DNA of 64,000 nt from Lactarius indigo (Eukaryota > Basidiomycota > Agaricomycetes > Russulales > Russulaceae), in assembly GCA_025766275.1 (NCBI GenBank), contig JAFKAC010000032.1, forward strand, positions 620,001 to 684,000. Reading direction: 5' to 3'. This document shows positions 10,401 through 19,723 of the stretch, piece after piece (position 1 is the first letter of the stretch; the number at the start of each line of letters is the position of its first letter). The notes beneath the pieces were generated by a model. The model ran no database searches, was not told the DNA's origin, and saw nothing but the letters and a program-made list of their open reading frames with translations. Both the position numbers and the translations under genes were made by a program.

Positions 10401-12317
10401 ACAGAAGGAGATAGCGTGTGGCTGGATGCCAGGAACTTGAAAACAACGCACCCTAGTTTCAAGTTAGCCCCAAAAAGATATGGACCCTTCAGGGTCACAA
10501 AAAAGATCTCCGCCACCACATATGCCCTGAAACTTCCCCATCAGTGGCGGATCCACCCAGTATTCCATGCGTCACTCCTGATGCCATACAAAGAAACCTC
10601 CATACATGGAAAGAACTTTACGGAACCACCCCCAGATCTAGTAGATGGAGAACAGGAGTGGGAAGTCGAGAGAATACTAGAAACAAGACGCCACAGGAAC
10701 CAGTTACAGTTCCTAATCAAGTGGAAGGGATACTCCGATGCACACAACAGTTGGGAACCAGAAAAGAACCTCAACGCCCCAGAACTTATTCAGGAACACT
10801 TTGAAAGCAACCCCAGAAGCGAGGGAGCAAAGCAATGGTTAAAACGAAAGGAAGTAACAGTACGAACAGCAACCACCTTCCCCACTAGCTTCCTCACCAT
10901 GCCCTCTCGCTCCTCCTCTGTAGAACGTCTTGTTGCTCGTGCCATGGAAAGAGGCTCCTTTGACGAAACACCCTCTGTCACACCCTCCTCTGGTTATTCT
11001 CCCTTCCCAGCACGACCCCCTTCCTTGCCTTCACTCATCCAGGAACCACAACCCATCGATCCCACCATGCCCAGCGTCATAGAAACAGAAGGAGGAGGAA
11101 TAGCCCTTCGCGTTCCCCCTCCTGGACACACAGCTCCCCCTACTCCCGAGATACACCGACCTACCACCTCCCCCCCCGATCCTAGAGTGACCATGGCTCG
11201 TCTCAGCGAAATAATCAACGACCCAATCATGGACGCACTCCCCATCAACTATGAAAGAATGCACATCGCTGCTGAAGAAGACGACGACCCTGGCTACCCC
11301 TTCTTCTTGAATGACCCCTGGAGCAGCCGCTATGTCCACTTCCTCATCCCTGACGACGCTGACCCAACCTCGTACATCCGAAAGGATGCCAAATGGATCA
11401 AGATCAGTGAAAACAAAGAAGATGTCATCGGCACCATGGGCAAAAACCTCCCTCACTATGGTCTCCCTCTTTTCCTCCTTCCCAGAGACGACGACCCCCA
11501 CAACCCAGCTCCCCCCATCACCCCAGCTCAGATGCAGAACTTGGATGAAGCTTCCCCCACAGCCAGACAAGTCGATGAAGTCCTAGAAGACCTGAAAGAT
11601 GACCGCCTCACAGCAGAAATCTCCAGGACTCGCCGACTCTTGCGAAACCAGAAGGCCCTCCGAAAGGAGATTGAAGGCCTGTACAAGACGATGGAGCCCC
11701 TCAAAAGGCACCTCCTCAACATGGACATGCAGCTAACCAGCACCCGAAGAAGGCTGCAAGAACACAAGGCCTATGTCCGGATTGCAGACCGATGGCTCAC
11801 ATTACACCCCCCTCCTCCGGAAGAAGAAACTCACCCCTTTGAAGTCCACCCCATTCCTGCCCCTGCTCCACCTCGCTACCACTCCATGCCACGACTCCAC
11901 GATGAACCAGAAGGACCTAGCCCCTCTGCAGAAAGGAAGAAGAGACGCAAGCGCAGAGCCAACAAGAAGGAGACTGGCACCATTCGACTTTGTTACAGGT
12001 GCCAGTCTGAAGACCACCTCTCCTTCGCCTGCCCTCAAAAACAGAAGTTCTGCTGGAGGTGTTCTAGCACTGACCACTTCCCCTATCAGTGCCTCTGGCC
12101 AGCCCCAGAAGAACGCACTCAGTGGTGTGGCAAGTGTTTTACCAGCAACAGCCACGAAGAAATCAAGTGCCCCAAGTATGAAAATTGTCGCAAGTGTGGG
12201 ACCCATGGTCCCTTCAACTTCCTCCGCCAACATCGCTGCCCCCTCCCTCGCGAAAGCACCCCCTCCAACGATGTAGACAACGATGTCTACGACCTGATGG
12301 ACTTCGAAGCACTCTAG
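7401..12317 (+). CDS. pol: gypsy Pol polyprotein (PR-RT-RH-IN-chromodomain plus extra C-terminus)
   Basis: The frame opens at 7401 after a stop, overlaps gag to 7452 and has no ATG at its start, so a -1 frameshift from Gag is likely (a run of five T at 7431-7435 is a candidate site). Numbered from 7434: aspartic protease LLDSGATDN (about 40); RT with KKTDGGLRPILDYR and YMDDV (about 366); RNase H with EVDASAFATGA and TDHKNLEYY; integrase HHCC finger (about 710-755); integrase core Asp in LDFITKLP (about 790), Asp in SDRDPRF (about 851) and Glu in QSERTN (about 888); chromodomain EWEVERIL...FLIKWKGY...NSWEP (about 1075-1120). A further roughly 500 residues follow: a Pro-rich linker, a predicted coiled coil (about 1385-1445) and Cys/His clusters (CYRCQSEDHLSFAC, CWRCSSTDHFPYQC, CGKC, CRKC at about 1520-1600). 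The tail is unusual for the family. Confidence 0.93.
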   Translation, partial: KETLLCLRSGFLRCRPVRADREANSMYSVRDSAMTIKVLVRLYYKEARINVLLDSGATDNLIDRNLIQKLGLGTTPLKPPRLVRNVDGSLNKDGTMTETCQLWIKRGEEETPFQFFVTSLGEDRMIFGYPWFEHENPDIDWKKQELKGEAVTILTGGYRFRRKRHQEAKAAATKTTFDPVKETAIPEEYQRHNKVFSDEEAQRFPPEREEDHPITLRPDAPNKINCKIYPLTPEEDKELKAYLDENIAKGYIYEGSSPYASSFFFRKKTDGGLRPILDYRPLNTWTIKDTYPLPLISDILTNLNGKTLFSKFDIRWGYHNIRIKEEDQWKAAFKTPRGLFIPRVMTFGLTNAPATFARTMSRILRPLMDKYPRELFVYMDDVLIATEEDTERHRQIAHEFLEICEKESYFLKASKCVFEQRKIHYLGIVIDGSQIKIDPKKVEGLKDWPRDIKSVKQARSVLGTLSYQRPFIPNFAHLARPITDTIKTSEGPFRWTKEAAEALEALITLVCKDPILCQPDMDKPFKLEVDASAFATGAILTQRDSQNKPQAVGYFSKSFSEAERNYDIHDRELLAVIRGLEHWRHLLLGSPHEITVFTDHKNLEYYRHPRQINRRVARYIPRLADYHIKLHHKPGPQNHADALSRRPDHDTGAGDNTDVVVLTPTIFANSALSIRIDDRVMTHQLDHQDTLNEWAAPFHLVKQGKHWWRGDKLVVVDNTPLKRGVISLFHDTKTAGHPGITKTLWLVSQDFWWPNMKDDISAYVKGCATCQSNKNFPGNPKPPIFPIKTNPEALPFETIALDFITKLPQSEDNDTILTITDHDCSKAAFFIPCSETIDAEGVAKLYAKTVLPHYGLPRRVISDRDPRFTAKFIKELCRVLDIEQNISTAYHPQTDGQSERTNQWLEQYLRMFINHQQDNWTELLPLAQYTHNSWPSATTKKAPYELILGYIPRVHQPERTTTVPGTQERLERIQEARRTAQAAITHAQSLYKGSSRFEQHTEGDSVWLDARNLKTTHPSFKLAPKRYGPFRVTKKISATTYALKLPHQWRIHPVFHASLLMPYKETSIHGKNFTEPPPDLVDGEQEWEVERILETRRHRNQLQFLIKWKGYSDAHNSWEPEKNLNAPELIQEHFESNPRSEGAKQWLKRKEVTVRTATTFPTSFLTMPSRSSSVERLVARAMERGSFDETPSVTPSSGYSPFPARPPSLPSLIQEPQPIDPTMPSVIETEGGGIALRVPPPGHTAPPTPEIHRPTTSPPDPRVTMARLSEIINDPIMDALPINYERMHIAAEEDDDPGYPFFLNDPWSSRYVHFLIPDDADPTSYIRKDAKWIKISENKEDVIGTMGKNLPHYGLPLFLLPRDDDPHNPAPPITPAQMQNLDEASPTARQVDEVLEDLKDDRLTAEISRTRRLLRNQKALRKEIEGLYKTMEPLKRHLLNMDMQLTSTRRRLQEHKAYVRIADRWLTLHPPPPEEETHPFEVHPIPAPAPPRYHSMPRLHDEPEGPSPSAERKKRRKRRANKKETGTIRLCYRCQSEDHLSFACPQKQKFCWRCSSTDHFPYQCLWPAPEERTQWCGKCFTSNSHEEIKCPKYENCRKCGTHGPFNFLRQHRCPLPRESTPSNDVDNDVYDLMDFEAL

Positions 12318-12343
12318 GGAGAGTTGACTTAGAGAGGGGCTCA

Positions 12344-12921
12344 TGTTATGATCCGACGCTTCGAACCTAACCCACAGTATGTCTCCACCCTGCCTTCCCC
12401 TTCTGTACCATACCTTGTTACCAAAGGAGTTACTGTTACTAGTGGCGCTGTTCCTTTGATCCGAACTTCTGCTTACTCCGTTTAGTCTCTTTGATGTTGT
12501 GTGGACTTGTGTTCATGTTGTTTGGAACCCTGTCCTATATAAACCTGTACCATAGACCGTAGGAAGCCAGACTTGGCTTCGTTTGCAATCTAGCAACCTT
12601 GCCTTCGTACTTTGGTGTGACCTCGCCTTATCTCTCTCTTCTTGTGCATCCCCTACCTCAGTCCTTAACCAGGACACTTCGGAGTCTTTGCAGTTGAACT
12701 ATATCAACGCGTCACACCTGTTACACTCTGCGCACTAGCAAGATCAAGTGTAGAGAAGTGTTAGACACTTCGGACGAGGAGTCCTACATAGCAGAGTCGT
12801 GCTGCACCTTGTGCCACACTTCTATCACTTGTATTTCATAGCAATAAGACAACAGAGGTCTTCGCTTGATACCTGTGTGATTCAGAACCTTTAGAACCCA
12901 CGCCCCTGCTAGGGCGTAACA
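12344..12921 (+). repeat. gypsy 3' LTR
   Basis: This copy appears identical to the 5' LTR over all 578 bp. The pol stop at 12315-12317 lies 26 bp upstream. The outer flank is the target duplication GCGTG and a 19-bp sliver of copia-A pol. Confidence 0.96.
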
Positions 12922-12926
12922 GCGTG

Positions 12927-12945
12927 CATCAATGCGCCTCTTGTA
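12927..12945 (-). pseudogene. 19-bp sliver of copia-A pol between two insertions
   Basis: These bases lie between the gypsy target duplication (12922-12926) and the copia-B LTR (12946) and include copia-B's target duplication TTGTA (12941-12945). In the minus frame they supply the few codons (KRRID) that bridge the RT segments at 27191 and 4962. They prove that both elements entered the same copia-A gene. Confidence 0.85.
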
Positions 12946-13554
12946 TGATGAACAGCACACATGAAGATGATACTCACAGTGACAAGAGGACTGTGGTGAG
13001 ATATCAAAGGTGGCTGAAAGGCAGCAACAGGGGTGAAGTCAAGCAAAGTGAAGCAGAGGTTGTCTGGCACACAAACAGTGAGAACTGATGTTATACATTG
13101 GAGGGAAGGGAGCTTACCTGGCACACAAACAGTGAGAACTGATGTGGACCAGGAGCGTGCATGCTACTCTACTTATACACTTTCTGGGAGTGACATTATA
13201 CAAGGGATGTAACACTAGTCACGTACTACAAGACAGTTATTGTTCTACAAACGGACAAAGGAGTGGACGTTCTGAGAACAAGGACAGAAAGTACAAGGAG
13301 AGTCTAGAAGTAAGTGATATCATAATGACATCACAATAAAGATAACGCCGCAAAGAGAACAAAGGGAAGAGTACAATGAAATGTCCAGAGTGTTCTACAT
13401 GATGTCATTGTACATGATGTCATAGATAAGCTAAGAAGTCCGAGATTGTACAGATCATATAATCTAATCTACAGGTCCAATATATCTTATCTAAAGCAGT
13501 CCATATCTGCAAGTCCTTTAGAGCCGCTAAGTGCGCGCGGGCTACTTATCAACA
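12946..13554 (-). repeat. copia-B 3' LTR
   Basis: This 609 bp repeat begins TGATGAACAG and ends CTTATCAACA. It contains internal short direct repeats (GGCACACAAACAGTGAGAACTGATG occurs twice in part; TGATGTCAT recurs). The polypurine tract of the adjoining pol copy (minus strand CACGGGGAGA) abuts at 13555. Confidence 0.93.
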
Positions 13555-14003
13555 TCTCCCCGTGATCTACAATCTAAGTACACAAGAGTCCCATGTCATC
13601 GTTGTGCTTCTGTAGCAGGACACGCGGTAGTGACTTTGTAAAGCCGTCCGCAACCATATCCACAGTAGGAGTTCTAATGAGGGTGATGGTCCCCTTTTCG
13701 ATGTACTCCCTAATGACATGATGCCGTATGGCAATGTGCTTAGACCGTCTCCCAGTGACAGGGTTCAAGGCCAAGTCAATGGCACCCTTATTGTCACCAT
13801 GAAGTGGGATGGGGTCGTCGACCTCGTACCCGAGTTCCGTGAGGAAGCTCTGATACCACGCAGCCTGGTTAGCCGCGTCGGTCATGGCCATGTATTCCGC
13901 TTCCGTTGTGTTTTGGGCAACAGTCTTTTGCTTGCGCGAAGACCAGCTTATTGCACCGTTAGCTAGTAGGAACACATAACCAGAGGTGGAGTGGCAGTCG
14001 TCA
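13555..14003 (-). pseudogene. Duplicated copia pol 3' end (RNase H tail)
   Basis: These 449 bp encode the end of RNase H: HSTSGYVFLLANGAISWSS, TTEAEYMAMTDAANQ, DNKGAIDLALN, IRHHVIREY and MVADGFTKSLP, stopping at 13574. They match 14619-15066 almost base for base (about six differences by eye). At 14003 homology stops abruptly and an LTR of another subfamily begins. It is a 3' remnant without the rest of a gag-pol gene attached. Confidence 0.85.
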
Positions 14004-14618
14004 TGATGAACAGCATAGACAGAACCAGTACTCACAGAGGCAAAGAGTCTGTGGTGAGATACTAGTGGCAAGCTGGTTAGCAGCAGAGGGGAATGTCAAG
14101 CAGTGAAGCAGAGGGTGTCTGGCACACAACAGTGAGAGAACTGATGATAGTATTATAGAGGAAGAGACATACCTGGCACACAACAGTGAGAGAACTGATG
14201 TGGACCAGGGCGTACAAGCAGTCTACTTATACTGTACAGAGGCGTGACACTAATACAAGGAAAGTAACTATAGGTCACAGAGTACAAGGAGCGCATTGTT
14301 CTACAACAGGACAAAGGAGTGTGCATATGGAGAACAAGGCGTATAGAACAAGAAGTGTCCAGACCAGGATGATATCATAATGACATCACAATAAAGATAT
14401 ATCCAAAGAAAGAACAAAGACGTAGTACAATGACAAGTCCAGAGGAGTCCGCATGATGTCATAGTACATGATGTCATAGGTGACGCAACGATAAGTAATA
14501 GATTGTACAGATCAAAAAGGTATCTAATCTACAAGTCCTGTATATCTAATCTACAGCAGTCCATGCTGCAAGTCCGGTCCGTATGAGCCGCTAAGTGCGC
14601 AAGGGTCACTTATCAACA
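14004..14618 (-). repeat. Internal LTR of a sister copia subfamily (LTR-C)
   Basis: This 615 bp repeat begins TGATGAACAG and ends CTTATCAACA, as copia-B LTRs do. It is only moderately similar to them, with many substitutions and small indels. It forms the 3' LTR of the intact gag-pol at 14638-18960. No matching 5' copy exists between that gene and copia-D. The 5 bp on its left (CGTCA) have no duplicate, so it is not a simple insertion. Confidence 0.8.
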
Positions 14619-14637
14619 TCTCCCCGTGATCTACAAT

Positions 14638-17600
14638 CTAAGTACACACAAGTCCCATGTCATCGTTGTGCTTCTGCAGCAGGACACGCGGTAGTGACTT
14701 TGTAAAGCCGTCCGCAACCATATCTACAGTAGGAGTTCTAATGAGGGTGATGGTCCCCTTTTCGATGTACTCCCTAATAACATGATGCCGTATGGCAATG
14801 TGCTTAGACCGTCTCCCAGTGACAGGGTTCAAGGCCAAATCAATGGCACCCTTATTGTCACCATGAAGTGGGATGGGGTCGTCGACCTCGTACCCGAGTT
14901 CCGTGAGGAAGCTCTGATACCACGCAGCCTGGTTAGCCGCGTCGGTCATGGCCATGTATTCTGCTTCCGTTGTGTTTTGGGCAACAGTCTTTTGCTTGCG
15001 CGAAGACCAGCTTATTGCACCGTTAGCTAGTAGGAACACATAACCAGAGGTGGAGTGGCGGTCGTCAGTCTGATCAGCCAGACTGGAATCAGTGTAGCCA
15101 TGAAGGCCATCACCATTGGCGCCATCATAGACAACACACATATCCATAGTTCCCACTAAGTAGGACAGGACGTACTGTGCGAGTCGCAGATGTTGTGGTG
15201 AAGGATTCGCTGCGTACTGCGCCAGACGTGACACAGCGAAAGAGATATCTGGCCTAGTGCCAATCTGCACATAAAGCAGACTCCCAATAAGAGATTGGTA
15301 GTGAGAGATATCTGAGGCAGTTGCCTGCGACATATATTTAACCAGGTGCTCGTCAGCACCAGCGGGCAAGGGTGTGTTGTGTGGTGTGGCATCAGACATG
15401 CCAAAGCGTTCAAGGACATCCTTGATGTAGCCAGACTGATCTATTTCGATGCGTCTAAGGGAGCGGTCGCGCACAATGCGCATACCAAGATAAGACTCTA
15501 TCTCCCCGAGGTCTGTCATCTCATAGCGTTCAGACAAGTCTGACTTCAAACGCTTAATTCCACTCAACGAGGGACCCAGTATAGTGATGTCGTCAACGTA
15601 GACAATAACGAAGAGTGGATCATACCCCTCTCGTTGAGGCATCACATATATGCCAGCATCAGCAAATGTCCGCTTAAAGCCGAGTGCAGTGAGCACTCCA
15701 TGGAATTGCAAGTTCCATGCGCGGGAGGCCTGTTTGAGACCATAAATCGCCTTAACCAGGCGACACACCTTCGTCTCAGAGCCAGTGACAGTGAAACCTT
15801 GTGGCTGCTCCATGTATATCTCCTCGTCAAGCACGCCATTGAGAAAAGCAGACTTAACATCCATTTGATGGATGTGCCAGTCCTCCAGCGCGGCCAACGC
15901 CAGAAGTAAACGTAGCGACTCAAATTGTGCGACGGGAGAGAAGGTTTCATCAAAATCTACGCCAGGGATCTGCGTGAATCCCTTAGCCACCAAGCGAGCT
16001 CTGTAGCGGCCATCCGCTTTGAGCTTAAAGACCCATTTGGATTTTACTGCCTTACGATTAGGCGGGAGATCCACTAACTCCCAAGTCCCATTCTTAGCTA
16101 GGGCGTCCATTTCATACTGACACGCCTTAGTCCACTCATCTGCAGCTGCAGACCGCATGGCCTCTGCATAAGTTGCAGGGTCTCGGCCCACAAAGGCAGC
16201 AGCTAGTAACTCCGCATACCCCAGACGCCTGCCGCGCCATGCCGCATTGTCCGCATTGAAGTAACGCGGATTAGGGACAGGGGCACGAGCACTGCGCCTT
16301 GGTGCATTGTCCATCTCGCGCAACAGCTGACTACGCTGTGCACGGTCCTCAAATCCCCCAGGCATTTCTGGTGAGGGAGGAGGGACATGGCGCATAATGC
16401 GCGTTGCACTGGGACGCGGCGGGGGTGAAGTGGGAGTGGTCTGCTCACGTTTAGGTGTGGTGGGCAGAGCTGGCAGAGCAGGTGGTGGTGTGGTAGGGCG
16501 TGGTTGGACTTGTGGGGGGTCTAAGAGCTTTTCAACATCCTCCTCCTCACTACTACTGGAGTGTGCAGGGGAGGGGGCTCGCATTGGTGGTAACGCCGGC
16601 GGGTGAGGCACGGCAGTCACTGTTGTGCTAGGCACGACTGGTGGTGAAGGTGTGGGGTGTGTCTCAACACCCTGGAGGGACGGGAAGCTACTCTCATCGA
16701 ATGTCACATCCCTGGACACTCGAACGGAGCGGGTTGAGCGGTCCCAGAGCTTATAGCCCTTAGATTCGGGCTCGAACCCAATAAGCGTGACCTCAATGGC
16801 CTTCGCATCTAATTTGCGACGCTTATCAGCGGGTACGTGCATGTACCCCTTGCATCCGAAGACACGAAGATGTGAGACATCAGGCACTTTGCCAGAGTGC
16901 CAGAGCTCATAAGGAGTGCGCCACTTAAGCCCACGGACTGGAGAGCGGTTATAGATGTGCACAGCTGCGCACACCGCATGCTCCCAGAAGCCTTTAGACA
17001 TGCCAGCTGTGTGGAGCATGGACATTGCCTTATCCATAATGGTGCGGTTAAACCGCTCGGCTTTCCCGTTAGACTGTGGTGAACCCGGCATCGTGAGGTG
17101 ATGCTCTATCCCTTTCTGCTTAAGAATGTCTTGCGTGACACTCGACATGTACTCGCCACCGCGGTCAGAGTGCAGAGCGCGCAATTTATGGCCAGATTGG
17201 GTTTCACCCCAGGCCAAATACATCTGCAGCGACTTGGCAAACTGATCCTTCGACTTAAGGAAGTGGACCACAGTGAACTTAGTGTGGTCGTCTATGAAGG
17301 TGGCTGTGTACGTCGAACCTTGCAGGGACTGAGTCTGCATAGGACCGGCGAGGTCACTGTGCACAATCTCAAATTGACGAGTTGTCCTTTTGTTGGAGGA
17401 CGCAGAAAAGGGTTGGCGAGTGGACTTGCCCATCTCGCACCCACGGCAGACTGTGTGGGCCGTGGTAGAGCTATCTATGTCCATGCCAGTAGTGGCAGAG
17501 GGACCATGCGCCTTCAGCGCAGCAGAGGATGTGTGTCCCATGCGTTGATGCCAGATATCAAGTGTGGCAGCACTTGATTTTGTGTGGGCGTTGAGGCCGA

Positions 17601-18960
17601 CGCTGGCTGCGTCCAACCAGTACAGGTTGTCCTCAAGGTAGCCTTTGGCCACACACTTTTGGTTGATAGATATTTTAAATGAGCCACTATCAAAGGCGAT
17701 CTCAGCACCCTTTTGTGCTAGGGCGCGCGTCGACAGGAAGCGCGTCTTCACCTGTGGTAGGTGTAGCACATTGCTGAGGGTGATAGAGATACCCTGGCTT
17801 GTTGTAAAGACGACAGACCCGACACCTACTTGGTCTATAGTGGACTTGTCACCCAGGCGTACAGTGCCTTTAGTTGGGGTGTAGTCCTTGAAGTCAGACC
17901 GATGTGGTGTAATGTGGTGTGTAGCACCACTGTCCATCATCCAACGCACACGCGAGGCAGCATACAAGGCAACAGAAATAGATTGAGAAGCCCAGTCTAT
18001 GGCGGGCTCTTCGACCTCCTTAATGGAGGCGGTGGTAGGTACAAGAATATGACTATTTGCGGCCTTGTTGCCTGCCTTCTCCTTCTCCTTTGCGTCAGCC
18101 TCATCCTTCTTTTTCTTCCTGCAGTCAGGCTTGATGTGGCCCTTTTTGTTGCAATAGTGGCAAGTCAGACCAGAGTGGTCCTTCTTGCCCTTCTTGCCCG
18201 TCGACTTGACGGGGGCCACCTTGTTGAGGGAAGAGCCAGAGGGCCCAGCGCGGCGAGCCTCTTCCGACACTATGCGCGCTATGATCTCAGCGTGCTTAAG
18301 TGTGGAAGGGGCCCCACTGGCAAGGATGGTTGAGGCCAACACCTCATAAGAGGGCGGCAGCGCGTGGAGGAGAATGAGGCAGTATTGGACGTCAGAGACA
18401 CCCATCTGCGCGTTGGAAAGGGCAACCCTAAGCTCATTGAGCTTGGCCAGCTGAGCGGCCATGGGTGCGGAGTCGTCGAGGCGGGCTTGTGTTAACTGGA
18501 TCCACAAGTTAAAGATGGTGGTGCTGCCCGAAGCACCAGCGTATACGTCTCTCAGCTTGTCCCATTTCGCCTTGAAGGTGGCATAGACAATATTGTCCGC
18601 CACAAGGGAGTAGACATCTGGCTTTAGGTAAAGGCGGAGGTACGCCTTGGAGCGATGCTGGACTGAATCCCACTCATCGGTAGTGATACCTGATGGGGGT
18701 GTGTCCAGAGTGAACACATCTTCAGCCTCATGCAGCGTGAGGATAGCCTCAATGGTCCCAGACCATTCGTTCCAGCCAGTGCCGTCAAACTGGGTGAGGT
18801 GGATGCCAGATGGCATGCCAAAGTTGGCACTGTGGGCCTGGGAGAGACGTGTGGAGGGTGTGGACCCAGAAGGAGGAGGGAGTGAGCCTCCTGCAGAGCC
18901 ACCGGTGGGGCTGGGAGGAGCACCAGCACCAGCAGCAGGAGTGGAAGATGAACCAGACAT
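14638..18960 (-). CDS. Ty1/copia Gag-Pol polyprotein, intact (1440 aa)
   Basis: One uninterrupted frame from the ATG at 18960. Order: Gag/UBN2-type domain (residues about 50-250), CCHC knuckle CHYCNKKGHIKPDC (about 266), retropepsin MMDSGATHHI (about 341), integrase HHCC finger (HQRMGH, CRGCEMGK), integrase catalytic residues in HSDLAGP, LHSDRGGEY and SNGKAERFNR, a Pro/Ser-rich linker (about 820-900), RT with FDETFSPVAQ, MDVKSAFLNGVL and IVYVDDITIL (about 1119), and RNase H with GYTDSSLAD, AEYMA and DNKGAI. The product would process itself and copy the element's RNA inside virus-like particles. The frame is full length for the family and carries no visible defect. It may be a recombinant of copia-B and the sister element. 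Confidence 0.93.
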   Translation of the reverse strand: MSGSSSTPAAGAGAPPSPTGGSAGGSLPPPSGSTPSTRLSQAHSANFGMPSGIHLTQFDGTGWNEWSGTIEAILTLHEAEDVFTLDTPPSGITTDEWDSVQHRSKAYLRLYLKPDVYSLVADNIVYATFKAKWDKLRDVYAGASGSTTIFNLWIQLTQARLDDSAPMAAQLAKLNELRVALSNAQMGVSDVQYCLILLHALPPSYEVLASTILASGAPSTLKHAEIIARIVSEEARRAGPSGSSLNKVAPVKSTGKKGKKDHSGLTCHYCNKKGHIKPDCRKKKKDEADAKEKEKAGNKAANSHILVPTTASIKEVEEPAIDWASQSISVALYAASRVRWMMDSGATHHITPHRSDFKDYTPTKGTVRLGDKSTIDQVGVGSVVFTTSQGISITLSNVLHLPQVKTRFLSTRALAQKGAEIAFDSGSFKISINQKCVAKGYLEDNLYWLDAASVGLNAHTKSSAATLDIWHQRMGHTSSAALKAHGPSATTGMDIDSSTTAHTVCRGCEMGKSTRQPFSASSNKRTTRQFEIVHSDLAGPMQTQSLQGSTYTATFIDDHTKFTVVHFLKSKDQFAKSLQMYLAWGETQSGHKLRALHSDRGGEYMSSVTQDILKQKGIEHHLTMPGSPQSNGKAERFNRTIMDKAMSMLHTAGMSKGFWEHAVCAAVHIYNRSPVRGLKWRTPYELWHSGKVPDVSHLRVFGCKGYMHVPADKRRKLDAKAIEVTLIGFEPESKGYKLWDRSTRSVRVSRDVTFDESSFPSLQGVETHPTPSPPVVPSTTVTAVPHPPALPPMRAPSPAHSSSSEEEDVEKLLDPPQVQPRPTTPPPALPALPTTPKREQTTPTSPPPRPSATRIMRHVPPPSPEMPGGFEDRAQRSQLLREMDNAPRRSARAPVPNPRYFNADNAAWRGRRLGYAELLAAAFVGRDPATYAEAMRSAAADEWTKACQYEMDALAKNGTWELVDLPPNRKAVKSKWVFKLKADGRYRARLVAKGFTQIPGVDFDETFSPVAQFESLRLLLALAALEDWHIHQMDVKSAFLNGVLDEEIYMEQPQGFTVTGSETKVCRLVKAIYGLKQASRAWNLQFHGVLTALGFKRTFADAGIYVMPQREGYDPLFVIVYVDDITILGPSLSGIKRLKSDLSERYEMTDLGEIESYLGMRIVRDRSLRRIEIDQSGYIKDVLERFGMSDATPHNTPLPAGADEHLVKYMSQATASDISHYQSLIGSLLYVQIGTRPDISFAVSRLAQYAANPSPQHLRLAQYVLSYLVGTMDMCVVYDGANGDGLHGYTDSSLADQTDDRHSTSGYVFLLANGAISWSSRKQKTVAQNTTEAEYMAMTDAANQAAWYQSFLTELGYEVDDPIPLHGDNKGAIDLALNPVTGRRSKHIAIRHHVIREYIEKGTITLIRTPTVDMVADGFTKSLPRVLLQKHNDDMGLVCT

Positions 18961-19723
18961 TGGGATGATTTATCTGTCGCCGAGGAGCAGTCAGCGACAG
19001 TGCTTCATAGTTGCAAGACATAAAGATAGAGGGGGTACCACTCCTGTCTGTGATTCTGTAAGGCCAGAACACTAACGCGTCCTGCCTCCTGATAGTATGC
19101 CAGTGATACAAGGGCTAGGCCCAGGTTGAGAGAGTCCCTTTGCCATACCATGAGCTAGCTGCCAGCCAGGATGTGTCTAGGACACAGCTCAAATGGTTTG
19201 CGTCAGGGGGAAGGTGAAGGGAATGCTTTCAGAGCCCAAGGCTGTCTACCTCAGCCTCCTCGGCCTGTTGGTTGCCTCATCGCCACAAGTGGCTTTACTG
19301 AATCCTTTCCCATTGCCGCTACAAGGCAGGTATCTGGTTGCAGAACACCATAGTGGTGAACACCCCCCAGAGCCTGAACCAGGTTTTACACTCCCATGGT
19401 GAGGAGATCCTGCGCCCAGTGTGGAGCACCAGAGACAGCTGGCGCTAAGCTCCACAATACACAGCCCAGTGGGCCATGCACGCCTGGATATTTTGAAGTT
19501 AAGGGGCTACCAGACCCAGTCTCCTTGCGCATAGCGCAGGGGCTAGGAAAACAGTAGGGGTGAAAGTAGGACTACTGGGCAGTACATACACAGGAGGTTC
19601 CTTAGCAGAGACAAGTGGCGCCCCACTGCTCTCTGCCTTGGGCAAGGCTGGTAAGGCCCCAGACAGACCTTAGCCTGGTGTGTCCTCCTAGGAAGACAGT
19701 GACCAGCCAAGTGGAGTGGCTAG
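18961..19723 (-). other. copia-B leader (5' untranslated internal region), first part
   Basis: This stretch separates the gag-pol start codon from copia-D. It shows no coding signal and joins, across copia-D, to the last bases of the leader and the primer site at 26558-26576. The target duplication GCTAG closes it at 19719-19723. Confidence 0.7.

Larger units (their letters stand above)
4963..12921 (+). mobile_element. Ty3/gypsy chromodomain element, full length and young
   Basis: The two LTRs (4963-5540 and 12344-12921) are both 578 bp and look identical by eye. The target duplication GCGTG is present at 4958-4962 and 12922-12926. Between them are gag and pol frames without internal stops, a 5' priming site at 5542 and a purine-rich tract (GAGAGGGGCT) just before the 3' LTR. 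It sits in the RT region of copia-A, 19 bp from copia-B. LTR identity and open frames make it the youngest recognisable insertion here and a candidate for current mobility (inference). The plus strand is rich in A and C through gag and most of pol. Confidence 0.95.

Noticed and set aside
10880..12317. The gypsy C-terminal tail as an envelope-like protein
   Set aside because: No signal peptide or membrane segment; it has a coiled coil and Cys/His clusters in the same frame as pol.
13574..14071. 165-codon frame as a separate gene
   Set aside because: Its first part reads LTR-C sequence; only the segment up to 14003 is copia RNase H.
14004..14618. LTR-C as a simple solo-LTR insertion into copia-B pol
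   Set aside because: No target duplication exists, and the pol sequence to its right is the end of a whole gene, not the continuation of the interrupted one.
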